Assembly (NCBI RefSeq): GCF_900327775.1 | Contig: NZ_OUMZ01000005.1 | Location: 310,001 to 374,000, forward strand | Length of the DNA stretch: 64,000 nucleotides | Direction: 5' to 3' | DNA from: Roseovarius sp. EL26 | GTDB taxonomy: Bacteria; Pseudomonadota; Alphaproteobacteria; Rhodobacterales; Rhodobacteraceae | Shown: positions 1 to 7,809 of the stretch, piece after piece | Numbering within the stretch: position 1 is the stretch's first letter | How the letters are laid out: the number at the start of each line of letters is the position of its first letter | The notes under the pieces: model-generated | The model's input: only the letters and a program-made list of their open reading frames with translations | What the model was told of the DNA's origin: nothing | Databases searched by the model: none | Translations under genes and position numbers: made by a program

Positions 1-882
1 GATCGCGTCAATATGGTCAGGTTTAAGTGCCTGAGCTGCGCGCGAATAAAACAGTGTGTAGCTTTCACCTGAATCCACAGCCAAGGCCTGTCCGAGGGAA
101 TAGAACACCTCGGCGAGCCCTTCCATTGGACTATGGATCAGGGAAAATGGGATGCTCTCACCTTCTGCAAGGCTGGCGCGTAGGGCGGTGATTTCAGGGT
201 CGCGGTTGTTGCCAAATGCGGCATTAAGCTTTTCAATCGCCTCTTCATTGCGGTCCAGCTGGCTGAGGATTTGCGACCATGCAATCATTCCGCGACGAGT
301 GTTTTGAACCGGACCTAGATCAGCGCCCGAGAAAATTTGATCAGCACTTTCGAAATCGCCTACCGAAGCCAATGCCAGCGCTTTGTGATACAGAACGAAG
401 TTCTTGACGCCGCGCTGTTTGGCCACCTCATCAAACTTGGCCTGTGCCGCACTCATGTCGCCTAAGCCAAGATGCGCCCATGCCACCATCAAACCATCTG
501 CCAGATCGCCAATGCCACGTTCGTCATTGGCACGTTTGATCAGTGCTTCATAATCACCACTTTGGGCATCCGCAGCAGTTAGAACAATATTGGCCACCTG
601 GCTTCGCAATCCCGCCGCTTCGATCGCCTGCGCCATTGGCAAGGCGTTATCCAACTGACCTAGGCGAAGGTAGGCTGCTGCCGCACTTTCCAGAACCGCT
701 GGATTTGCAGGGTCTCGGGTGAGGACTTCGGAAAAATAGCGCGCTTCAGCAGAATAGTCGCTGTTGTAACGTGCTTGCTGCGCAGCCAGATATGCCCCGA
801 CACTATCTTCTGCAGTGGCGGGGAATGCGAGGCCTTGCAGGCCAGAGATCAGGGTAATGGTGAGAAAAGGTTTCAAGCGCAC
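1..882 (-). CDS. TPR-repeat exported protein, 3' end outside the window
   Basis: Reading the minus strand gives 294 codons with no stop, so the C-terminus lies beyond base 1. The start chosen is a GTG at 882, because an ATG just upstream runs into a stop after seven codons while a GAGG lies 8 nt before the GTG. Residues 1-23 look like a signal peptide ending at an Ala-x-Ala site. The rest is helical, with alternating small and large residues typical of tetratricopeptide repeats (repeat-like blocks near residues 28-100 and 150-290). TPR proteins are protein-interaction scaffolds; the partner is unknown. It may share a transcript with the ETF-QO gene upstream, although a strong hairpin separates them. 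Confidence 0.75.
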   Translation of the reverse strand, partial: MRLKPFLTITLISGLQGLAFPATAEDSVGAYLAAQQARYNSDYSAEARYFSEVLTRDPANPAVLESAAAAYLRLGQLDNALPMAQAIEAAGLRSQVANIVLTAADAQSGDYEALIKRANDERGIGDLADGLMVAWAHLGLGDMSAAQAKFDEVAKQRGVKNFVLYHKALALASVGDFESADQIFSGADLGPVQNTRRGMIAWSQILSQLDRNEEAIEKLNAAFGNNRDPEITALRASLAEGESIPFSLIHSPMEGLAEVFYSLGQALAVDSGESYTLFYSRAAQALKPDHIDAI

Positions 883-941
883 GCGGACGGCCTCATTATG
901 ATTTCTGAACAAAGGTAATATGTGACACCGGCCAAAGCAAT

Positions 942-967
942 GCGGGGCGCTCAATTGAGCGCCCCGC
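942..967 (-). terminator. Perfect 26-nt palindrome between ETF-QO and the TPR gene
   Basis: The arms GCGGGGCGCTC and GAGCGCCCCGC are separated by AATT and pair perfectly. The palindrome lies 21 nt past the stop of the minus-strand ETF-QO gene. On the minus strand it is followed by ATTGCTTT rather than a clean T run, so it is a probable but imperfect intrinsic terminator for ETF-QO. Confidence 0.6.
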
Positions 968-988
968 AAGCTGATTTTCACCAAGATT

Positions 989-2635
989 TTACATGTTGGG
1001 ATAATTTGGACCGTCGCCACCCTGCGGCGTGACCCATGTGATGTTCTGGCTTGGGTCTTTGATGTCGCAGGTTTTGCAGTGCACGCAGTTCTGGAAGTTA
1101 ACTACGAACTCTGGTCCATTTTCATTTTCCACGATCTCATACACACCAGCGGGGCAGTAGCGTTGCGCCGGTTCTGCGTATTTCGGCAGGTTGACCGAAA
1201 TCGGCGTGGTGGCATCAGCCAGTTGCAGATGCACAGGTTGGCTTTCTTCGTGGTTGGTCATCGAGAAGCTGACGTTGGTCAGGCGATCAAAGCTGATTTT
1301 ACCATCGGGTTTTGGATAATCGATTGGCTTGTGCTTTGAGGCTTCCTCGGTCGCTTCGGCATCGGTCTTGCCGTGCTTGACCGTACCCAGCAAGGAAAAG
1401 CCCAGCGTGTTGGTCCACATGTCCATTGCACCCAAGGTCAACGACGCCAACAGGCCGTACTTTGACCACAGCGGCTTGACGTTGCGCACTTTTTTGAGGT
1501 CTTTGCCGATGGCGCCGGTACGGACCTCCGACTCATACTCATTCAGCTCATCACTGGAACGACCACCTTCGATTGCAGCATGTGCTGCTTCAGCTGCGGC
1601 CATGCCGGACAGCATGGCATTATGGTTACCTTTGATGCGCGGCACGTTGACCATGCCAACCGAACAACCCAGCAGGGCCACGCCGGGTGCAACCATCTTG
1701 GGCATCGACTGGTATCCGCCCTCAGAAATTGCACGTGCGCCGTAAGCCACACGTTTGCCGCCTTTCAGCAGCTCTTCGATCATTGGGTGATGTTTGAAGC
1801 GCTGGAATTCCATGTAAGGGAACAGGTGTGGATTTTTGTAGTTCAGGTGAACCACAAAGCCGACATAGACCTGATTGTTTTCCAGATGGTATACGAACGA
1901 ACCGCCGCCAGCGTTTGAACCAAGAGGCCAGCCCATAGTGTGGGTCACAGTGCCTTCTTTGTGTTTGGCTGGGTCGATCTCCCAGATCTCTTTCATGCCG
2001 ATGCCGAATTTCTGCGGCTCTTTGCCGTCAGACAGGTTGTATTTGGCGATTACTTCTTTCGAGAGGCTGCCACGCACACCTTCCGACAAGAAGACGTATT
2101 TCCCGTGCAGTTCCATGCCGGGCTCGTAAGAGGGGCCTGGGGTGCCGTCAGCGTTTTTGCCAAACTCACCGGCGACGACGCCTTTGATCTCGCCGTTTTC
2201 GCCATAGATCAGTTCGGAACAGGCCATGCCGGGGAAAATTTCAACACCCAACTCTTCGGCTTGTTCTGCCATCCAGCGGCAGACGTTGCCCATCGACACG
2301 ATATAGTTGCCGTGGTTGTTCATCAGCGGCGGCATGGGGAAGTTCGGAATGCGGATCTGCCCCGCTTCACCAAGCATGTAGAAGTTGTCGACTTTGACAG
2401 GCGTGTTCAGCGGTGCGCCCTTTTCCTTCCAGTCGGGAATCAGAGCGTCAAGACCACAAGGGTCCAGCACCGCACCTGATAGAATATGCGCGCCAACTTC
2501 AGAGCCTTTTTCCAAAACGACGACTTCGCGTTCGGGGTTCAGCTGTTTGAGGCGGATCGCTGCGCTCAGGCCCGCCGGGCCGGCACCAACGATGACCACA
2601 TCGTATTCCATGGCTTCGCGTTCGATCTCGGACAT
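989..2635 (-). CDS. Electron transfer flavoprotein-ubiquinone oxidoreductase (ETF-QO)
   Basis: This inner-membrane iron-sulfur flavoprotein passes electrons from reduced ETF (from fatty-acid and amino-acid dehydrogenases) to ubiquinone. The 548 residues match the family's usual length. An FAD dinucleotide fold (VVIVGAGPAG) lies near residue 12. The C-terminal ferredoxin-like part carries the four 4Fe-4S cysteines, in YCPAG and NCVHCKTCDIKDP, with the characteristic family ending. The open frame extends 84 codons further upstream, but that part is not conserved-looking. The ATG at 2635 is preceded by AAAGGA and GGAG and begins shortly before the FAD motif. It is divergent from greA across about 270 bp that must hold both promoters. 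Confidence 0.95.
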   Translation of the reverse strand: MSEIEREAMEYDVVIVGAGPAGLSAAIRLKQLNPEREVVVLEKGSEVGAHILSGAVLDPCGLDALIPDWKEKGAPLNTPVKVDNFYMLGEAGQIRIPNFPMPPLMNNHGNYIVSMGNVCRWMAEQAEELGVEIFPGMACSELIYGENGEIKGVVAGEFGKNADGTPGPSYEPGMELHGKYVFLSEGVRGSLSKEVIAKYNLSDGKEPQKFGIGMKEIWEIDPAKHKEGTVTHTMGWPLGSNAGGGSFVYHLENNQVYVGFVVHLNYKNPHLFPYMEFQRFKHHPMIEELLKGGKRVAYGARAISEGGYQSMPKMVAPGVALLGCSVGMVNVPRIKGNHNAMLSGMAAAEAAHAAIEGGRSSDELNEYESEVRTGAIGKDLKKVRNVKPLWSKYGLLASLTLGAMDMWTNTLGFSLLGTVKHGKTDAEATEEASKHKPIDYPKPDGKISFDRLTNVSFSMTNHEESQPVHLQLADATTPISVNLPKYAEPAQRYCPAGVYEIVENENGPEFVVNFQNCVHCKTCDIKDPSQNITWVTPQGGDGPNYPNM

Positions 2636-2716
2636 TACTCCAAATCCTTTCTCAGGGCGTGCCGGCATTCCGGCTGGCAATAAAGTTGCGCTGTGGTAGC
2701 GCGCAGTGAAGCATAT

Positions 2717-2722
2717 CGTCAA
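2717..2722 (-). promoter_or_regulatory. Possible -35 element for the ETF-QO gene
   Basis: On the minus strand this reads TTGACG. Seventeen nucleotides further on is CTACCA, a poor -10, about 50 nt before the ETF-QO start codon. It is the best sigma-70-like match seen in the 270-bp divergent region but is weak. Confidence 0.25.
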
Positions 2723-2904
2723 TTGAAAGATGAGGCTAAATACGGCAGAAAACGGCATTTTGACGCGTATCAGAAGCAGATTGCACGCAACGTTACCATC
2801 CTCTATTGCATTCGCTGTTTCGCTTAGGGCAATCTGGCGCGAAGATTTGTGAATGAATGATGTGCCGCAGTCAGGCGGTAAGGACATAAAAGGGGGCGCT
2901 CAAA

Positions 2905-3375
2905 ATGGAAAAAATTCCGATGACCCATAAGGGTTATTCTGAGCTTGAAGTCGAGTTGAAGAAACTGAAATCAGAGGAACGTCCGGCGATCATTCGTGCC
3001 ATTGCCGAGGCGCGTGAGCACGGCGATCTGTCCGAGAATGCCGAATATCACTCGGCCAAGGAAAAACAGTCGTTCATCGAAGGCCGGATCAAAGAGCTGG
3101 AGGGCGTCATCAGCCTTGCAGATGTGATTGATACCGCCAGCCTGAAAGGCGCGATCAAATTTGGCGCGACCGTAACACTGGTAGACGAAGACACAGATGC
3201 AGAGAAAACCTATCAGATCGTAGGTGAATATGAGGCCAGCATCGAAAATGGGCTTTTGAACATCAAATCGCCGATTGCTCGCGCCCTGATCGGCAAAGAA
3301 GAGGGCGATAGTGTTGAAGTGCGTACGCCGGGTGGCGAAAAATCTTATGAAGTGCTAAAGGTTGCCTATATTTGA
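2905..3375 (+). CDS. greA: Transcription elongation factor GreA
   Basis: GreA enters the RNA polymerase secondary channel and stimulates cleavage of backtracked transcripts. The protein is 156 aa, the usual length. The N-terminal coiled coil spans about residues 5-75 and carries the GreA/GreB signature ([14 protein letters not shown]) near residues 40-53, including the acidic loop residues at the tip. The C-terminal FKBP-like domain ends in the usual region around [14 protein letters not shown]. The start is supported by a GGGGG ribosome-binding site about 7 nt upstream. The membrane protein that follows begins only 15 nt after the stop, so the two are probably co-transcribed. Confidence 0.97.
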   Translation: MEKIPMTHKGYSELEVELKKLKSEERPAIIRAIAEAREHGDLSENAEYHSAKEKQSFIEGRIKELEGVISLADVIDTASLKGAIKFGATVTLVDEDTDAEKTYQIVGEYEASIENGLLNIKSPIARALIGKEEGDSVEVRTPGGEKSYEVLKVAYI

Positions 3376-3390
3376 TTTAGGCAAAAAAAC

Positions 3391-4410
3391 ATGTCGGACC
3401 GGCCTGAGACTTCCCCGACGTCGTTGGGAATTTATGACAAATTGAGCAAGGCTCGGATCACCGGAGTGGAGGTGATCGCCCTTGTGTTATCTGTTCTGTG
3501 GCTGAGCGCTGCAGGGCTTTTCTTTCTGTTGATTCCTTCAAGCGATGCAACCGGATCGTCCGGTAATTTGCTGCAATTTGTCATGACGATGTTGGCAATT
3601 TTTCTACCGTTAGCCATGATATGGGTGGCAGCTGTAGCGGCGCGATCTTCGCGTGTGATGCGTGAAGAGAGTAAGCGCCTGCAATCTGCCATTGATGCTA
3701 TTCGCCAAGCATATGTGACGCAAAATCAAACACGTAACACTGTTTCAGAGGCCTCGGTTGCGCGTAAGTTGGACGAAATTGCAGCGGCGCAGCGCAAGAC
3801 AGAAACGGCGATTGCAACCTTTTCGACCTCTCGCGGGTCGGCGGCGGTTTTTAAACCTCGTGCAACGATGGTGGCGACCGGTGGAAAAGAAGATCAGGCG
3901 GCTTTGCCTTTGGGTACAAGTGCCGAAGATATTCTGCCGCCATTGGAGCGGAAAGACTTTATCCGGGCGCTGAATTTTCCGGAGACGGTGAATGACAAGG
4001 AAGGGTTTGCGGCTTTGCGCCGGGCGCTGAAAGATCGTTCGGCCTCGCAGCTGATTCAGGCGTCTCAGGACGTGCTGACGCTGTTGTCACAAGAAGGCAT
4101 TTATATGGATGACCTACGCCCGGATATGGCACGGCCCGAGGTTTGGCGCCGGTTCGCCGAAGGAGAACGAGGGCGTGCAATTGCTACACTTGGTGGGGTT
4201 CGGGACCGCTCATCTTTGGCCCTGGCAGGGGCAAGAATGCGCAATGATGGGATCTTTCGGGACGCAGCGCATCATTTCTTGCGCCGGTTTGATGCGATGT
4301 TTGCCCAATTCGCGGAAACGGCAACAGATACAGAGATTTCCGAACTGGCTGACACACGGACAGCACGCGCCTTTATGTTGTTGGGCCGTGTGGCCGGAAC
4401 GTTTAACTAA
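3391..4410 (+). CDS. Conserved membrane protein of unknown function
   Basis: I do not recognise a named family. The 339-residue protein has two membrane segments close to the N-terminus (about residues 24-47 and 60-83). A predicted coiled coil follows at 90-145, rich in Ala, Arg and Gln, and then a soluble C-terminal domain of about 190 residues. The topology suggests a bitopic anchor with a cytoplasmic helical domain. It follows greA by 15 nt. Similar orphan proteins downstream of greA are plausible in Rhodobacteraceae, but that is recollection, not something shown here. Confidence 0.7.
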   Translation: MSDRPETSPTSLGIYDKLSKARITGVEVIALVLSVLWLSAAGLFFLLIPSSDATGSSGNLLQFVMTMLAIFLPLAMIWVAAVAARSSRVMREESKRLQSAIDAIRQAYVTQNQTRNTVSEASVARKLDEIAAAQRKTETAIATFSTSRGSAAVFKPRATMVATGGKEDQAALPLGTSAEDILPPLERKDFIRALNFPETVNDKEGFAALRRALKDRSASQLIQASQDVLTLLSQEGIYMDDLRPDMARPEVWRRFAEGERGRAIATLGGVRDRSSLALAGARMRNDGIFRDAAHHFLRRFDAMFAQFAETATDTEISELADTRTARAFMLLGRVAGTFN

Positions 4411-4483
4411 TTGGTAACGAGTCGATAACCTGTTGCAGCTACAAACCTTTTCGGCAATGATGCCGGACTGAGGGGAGAAAATC

Positions 4484-4939
4484 ATGCGTAAGTTTCTTGT
4501 CGTCTTGGACGAAAGCCGGGAATGTCTGAATGCCATGCGGTTCGCTGCGATGCGGGCGGCACACACCGGTGGTGGTGTCGAAGTTTTGGCGGTGATTCCC
4601 CCTGAGGAGTTCAACCACTGGATCGGTGTGGGCGACATCATGCGTGAAGAGGCGCGCGAGCGGATTCAGGTGCATTATGAAGTGTTTGCCAAGTGGATGC
4701 GCGACAAGCAGGGTGTTGAACCCGAGCTGGTCATTCGCGAAGGTGTACCAGTGACCGAGATCATGGCGCAGGTGCACGATGATCCTGAAATCGGTGTTCT
4801 GGTGCTGGGTGCTGGCACGGATAAAAAGGGCCCCGGACCATTGGTGACACAGCTGTCGAAGAACTCGGGCTCGTTGCCCATTCCGATCACAATTGTGCCG
4901 GGCGATCTGTCGAAAGAGCGGCTTGAAGCCATCACTTAA
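4484..4939 (+). CDS. Universal stress protein (UspA family)
   Basis: A single-domain USP of 151 residues. It starts with the typical beta strand and acidic residue (KFLVVLDESRE), has an Ala-rich first helix and ends with strands (GVLVLGAG ... PIPITIVPGD) where UspA-fold proteins bind nucleotide. The usual G-x2-G-x9-G-S/T loop is altered to GAGTDKKGPGPLVTQL, so ATP binding is uncertain. USPs act in the cytoplasm during stress or growth arrest. The start has GGGGAG about 10 nt upstream. It is convergent with the PhzF-like gene, and a palindromic element lies between them. Confidence 0.85.
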   Translation: MRKFLVVLDESRECLNAMRFAAMRAAHTGGGVEVLAVIPPEEFNHWIGVGDIMREEARERIQVHYEVFAKWMRDKQGVEPELVIREGVPVTEIMAQVHDDPEIGVLVLGAGTDKKGPGPLVTQLSKNSGSLPIPITIVPGDLSKERLEAIT

Positions 4940-4948
4940 GCACGGAAG

Positions 4949-4992
4949 TTTGTGTACAGCCTGTACGTTTTAGGGCCTGAAACGTACACAAA
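4949..4992. repeat. GTAC-rich palindromic element in a convergent intergenic gap
   Basis: Two nested inverted repeats fill the gap. TGTACGTTT at 4962-4970 pairs with AAACGTACA at 4980-4988, and TTTGTGTAC at 4949-4957 pairs with GTACACAAA at 4984-4992. The core GTACAGCCTGTAC (4954-4966) recurs in reverse complement at 61778-61790. It may act as a bidirectional terminator for the two convergent genes, although there is no T run. Confidence 0.6.
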
Positions 4993-5946
4993 TCATTGCT
5001 GGGATAAAGGTCCACTATCAGGTGATGGGAGGCTCAGTTTACCCTCGATTACGCGCGTTGCGATGCCGCCGACCTGAAGGCGAGTGATGTCACCATCTGA
5101 AACCATGATTCGGCTGGTGATCTGGCTGGGGCGACCCAGTTTGAGACCTTGCTCAGCGCGGATTTCAAACAAATCTGCGCCCTCAGGCTTAACCAGATTG
5201 TTACGAAACAGATAAGCCGCCAATGCCGCATTGGTGGTGCCCGCTGCGGCAGATTCGGAAACACCGACAGCGGGGCAGAAGTCCCGCACATGTAGGTGGC
5301 GATCGACGGCGATCACATCGGTGGAAAACGCGGCCACAGTTTCCAATCCGTTCTCAATGCAAAAAGCCGCGAGACCGGCGAAGTCGGGCTGCAGGCGGTT
5401 CATCGCGTCGAGATCGCGTAGCGGAAGGCACAGGTGAATGAAATCGGCGCTGGCAACCTCGGCCGGCAGAGATGATGAATAGTCGTCTGGGGTGATCCCC
5501 AGTAAAGTGGCTAATCTGTCCATGTCGAGCGCGGCGGGGGCGAAGGTGGCTGTCGCGACATCCAACATCACCTCAATTCGACCGTTGGTATTGCGACGGT
5601 ATTTGACCGTGGCCTTGCCCTTGGGCAGATCAAGCGTCGCGTTGTGCCAATCATCACTGTCGCAAGGTAGCAGATCCAAGTCGACCAGCCGGGTGATTAG
5701 GCAGAGAGTGCCATGACCGCACATTGGCAATTCCATGACAGTGGAGAAGAATTGCAGGGATACAGTGGTGCCCTCTATCCGGTCCACAAAGGATGTGGCT
5801 GGGACGCCGATCTGGCGAGCGATGCGCATACGGTTTTCTGTGCTGAGTTGCCCGGCATTTAATACGATGGCGGCCTGACTGCCGGAATAGGGCACATCGG
5901 TAAAGGCGTCATACATGGCAAAAGGCAAATCGGCGATGTCTGTCAT
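4993..5946 (-). CDS. PhzF-family protein (isomerase/epimerase fold)
   Basis: Family members are diaminopimelate-epimerase-fold enzymes; PhzF isomerises a phenazine precursor and many relatives are uncharacterised. The 317 residues include the N-terminal strand and loop (YDAFTDVPYSGSQAAIVL) and the family block ELPMCGHGTLCL near residue 75. The Glu that acts as general acid/base in PhzF sits in a SE-S/T-x-F segment; here the equivalent reads PATSF, with Ala. The later EDPATGSA block reads SESAAAGTT. The fold is likely retained, but PhzF-type catalysis is doubtful. I chose the ATG at 5946, since upstream codons look non-coding. The gene lies 73 bp downstream of a small membrane protein on the same strand. 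Confidence 0.8.
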   Translation of the reverse strand: MTDIADLPFAMYDAFTDVPYSGSQAAIVLNAGQLSTENRMRIARQIGVPATSFVDRIEGTTVSLQFFSTVMELPMCGHGTLCLITRLVDLDLLPCDSDDWHNATLDLPKGKATVKYRRNTNGRIEVMLDVATATFAPAALDMDRLATLLGITPDDYSSSLPAEVASADFIHLCLPLRDLDAMNRLQPDFAGLAAFCIENGLETVAAFSTDVIAVDRHLHVRDFCPAVGVSESAAAGTTNAALAAYLFRNNLVKPEGADLFEIRAEQGLKLGRPSQITSRIMVSDGDITRLQVGGIATRVIEGKLSLPSPDSGPLSQQ

Positions 5947-6019
5947 GAACGCGGCCCTTGTCTGGTCGTGGGTGCAGGCACCGTGGCATAGCACGCGTGC
6001 GAGCGGCAAGGGCGGATCG

Positions 6020-6394
6020 TCAGACCAACCCTTTCCACAGCAGGAAGAGCAGATAGAGCGCAGCAATGACCACCAGATTGAAGACCAGCAGGCCAAGGAA
6101 GTTTATGATCTTATCCTTGCGGCGCTCAGTTGGGTTGATGTCTTTGAGATAGTGCCGGAACATGGCAAAGGATCGATCCAGTGCTTCCTGATCGATCAAA
6201 CGCGCCATTTTGGGATTGGTCGCCTGTTGTTGTGCCTTGACGATAAAAGCCCCTTCGCGGCGCAAGTGTTTTGGCAACGTGCGACCGGCGCGTTTTAGGC
6301 GCTTTTCAAGCGTTTTACCGCGAAGACCAAGCTTTTCCTTAAGCTTGTCGTTCAGCCGTTTGACGCGTTGATCCATTTTATCAGGTTCTACCAC
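6020..6394 (-). CDS. Small C-terminally anchored membrane protein
   Basis: The family is not recognised. The GTG at 6394 is chosen because a perfect GGAGG lies 7 nt upstream, giving 124 residues; an ATG six codons later is an alternative. The first 85 residues are very basic and helical (many Lys and Arg, for example KRLNDKLKEKLGLRGKTLEKRLKR). A single membrane segment follows near residues 95-118. A cytoplasmic basic domain tethered to the membrane is the likely topology. It is divergent from the alpha/beta hydrolase gene. Confidence 0.65.
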   Translation of the reverse strand: MVEPDKMDQRVKRLNDKLKEKLGLRGKTLEKRLKRAGRTLPKHLRREGAFIVKAQQQATNPKMARLIDQEALDRSFAMFRHYLKDINPTERRKDKIINFLGLLVFNLVVIAALYLLFLLWKGLV

Positions 6395-6484
6395 GAGTAA
6401 TCCTCCGTGGCTGAATTTAGGGACTTTCAGTGCAGGTCTCAATAGGGACTGGAGAGTTGTCGAAGGCGGGGTTATCAAAGTCAC

Positions 6485-7246
6485 ATGTTGAATATGATCG
6501 AACACGGCACCCCGACAGACAAACCCGGCCTTGTGATTGTGCATGGGCTGTACGGCTCTGGTCGCAATTGGGGCGTGATCGCCAAGCGTCTGTCGGATGA
6601 GCGGCATGTTGTGGCGGTGGATATGCGCAACCACGGTGCCAGCAAATGGACCACGACACATAACTATCCCGAGATGGCCGATGATCTGGCCGAGGTTTTG
6701 CAATCCTTGGGTGGACCATATGATGTGTTGGGTCATTCGATGGGCGGCAAGGCGTCAATGACGCTGGCGTTGACACAACCCGAATTGATCAACCGTCTGA
6801 TCGTGGCAGATATCGCGCCGGTGGCTTATGGCCATACGCAGTTGCAATATGTGAAGGCAATGCAGGCGGTTGATCTGTCACAGGTGAGCCGCAAGACAGA
6901 GGCGATTCCATTGCTGGAACCCTATGTGGACGATCTACAGTTGATTTCGTTTTTCTTACAGTCACTGGATGCACCGAATAAGCGGTGGACATTGAATTTG
7001 GAAACTCTTGAGGCTGAGATGACGGAGATTATGAGTTTTCCGGAATTGGATGCGGCTTATGATGGGCGGGTGTTGTTTTTGTCTGGGGCGGATTCGGATT
7101 ACGTGAAACCCGAGTACCGCGATAAGATCAAAGCCCTATTCCCGGCGGCAAAATTCATGAAAATCCCTGGCGCGGGCCATTGGCTGCATGCGCAAAAACC
7201 ACGTGAGTTCGAAGCGGTGGTGCGGGCCTGGCTGGCGCGAGACTAG
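6485..7246 (+). CDS. Alpha/beta hydrolase (YbfF-like esterase)
   Basis: A 253-residue serine hydrolase with the oxyanion strand VIVHGLYGSGRNW near residue 17, the nucleophile elbow GHSMGG near residues 82-87 (Ser84), an acid candidate in LSGADSDYV and the catalytic His in PGAGHWLHAQKP near residue 236. Length, HGLYGSG motif and lack of a signal peptide resemble E. coli YbfF-type acyl-CoA/ester hydrolases of the cytoplasm. The substrate cannot be inferred. The last 4 bp overlap the end of the convergent coiled-coil gene. Confidence 0.88.
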   Translation: MLNMIEHGTPTDKPGLVIVHGLYGSGRNWGVIAKRLSDERHVVAVDMRNHGASKWTTTHNYPEMADDLAEVLQSLGGPYDVLGHSMGGKASMTLALTQPELINRLIVADIAPVAYGHTQLQYVKAMQAVDLSQVSRKTEAIPLLEPYVDDLQLISFFLQSLDAPNKRWTLNLETLEAEMTEIMSFPELDAAYDGRVLFLSGADSDYVKPEYRDKIKALFPAAKFMKIPGAGHWLHAQKPREFEAVVRAWLARD

Positions 7247-7638
7247 AGCTTGTTTTCTGCAATACTGTTGAGACGATCGGCCAATGATTTGAGTAGTTGA
7301 TCGGCAAAGGCGCGGGTGCTGAGTTCAACCACATCTGAGAGCTCTGGCAGGGCTTCGCGCAGGGCATGGATCTCGTTGCGGATCTGAACCAATTCAAAAC
7401 TGTCGGCGTTGGCGAGACGGCTTTCGAGTCTGTCTGCGCGGGCGCGGAGCTGGTCCAGCTTTTGGGTTTGCGGCGCTATGGCCTCGCGGGCAATCTGGGC
7501 TGCGCTGTCACGCAGTTCATTCAATTCACGCAGCATGAAGGTGGCGCAGATCAGAACGATGATCACCAGCATCAATGTGGCGTTGAGCAAAGCCAATGCC
7601 AGTTCGCGTAGGGTTTGAGGAAAGGTACGATGTGACAT
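7243..7638 (-). CDS. Membrane-anchored coiled-coil protein
   Basis: The family is not recognised. The 131 residues begin with a short cytoplasmic tail, one membrane helix at about 15-37 (LLNATLMLVIIVLICATFML), then a long charged coiled coil (about 40-110) with heptad-like Leu spacing and no enzymatic motif. The start is the ATG at 7638; the frame remains open upstream but is out of character. The stop codon overlaps that of the convergent hydrolase in a shared CTAG. Confidence 0.65.
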   Translation of the reverse strand: MSHRTFPQTLRELALALLNATLMLVIIVLICATFMLRELNELRDSAAQIAREAIAPQTQKLDQLRARADRLESRLANADSFELVQIRNEIHALREALPELSDVVELSTRAFADQLLKSLADRLNSIAENKL

Positions 7639-7809
7639 CTGGAACGCCTTTGCGTGGTCATGGGATAGAAGGTGCGAGGATTTTTCATCATAACCGCATT
7701 GCACAGGAAATTGAAAACAATTGATAAATTTGTGATCTTCTGCGAGTCTCCTCCGTATAACGGGAAGATTCTCGCGCATTGCGTGTGTTCAAACAAAACC
7801 GGAGAGTAG

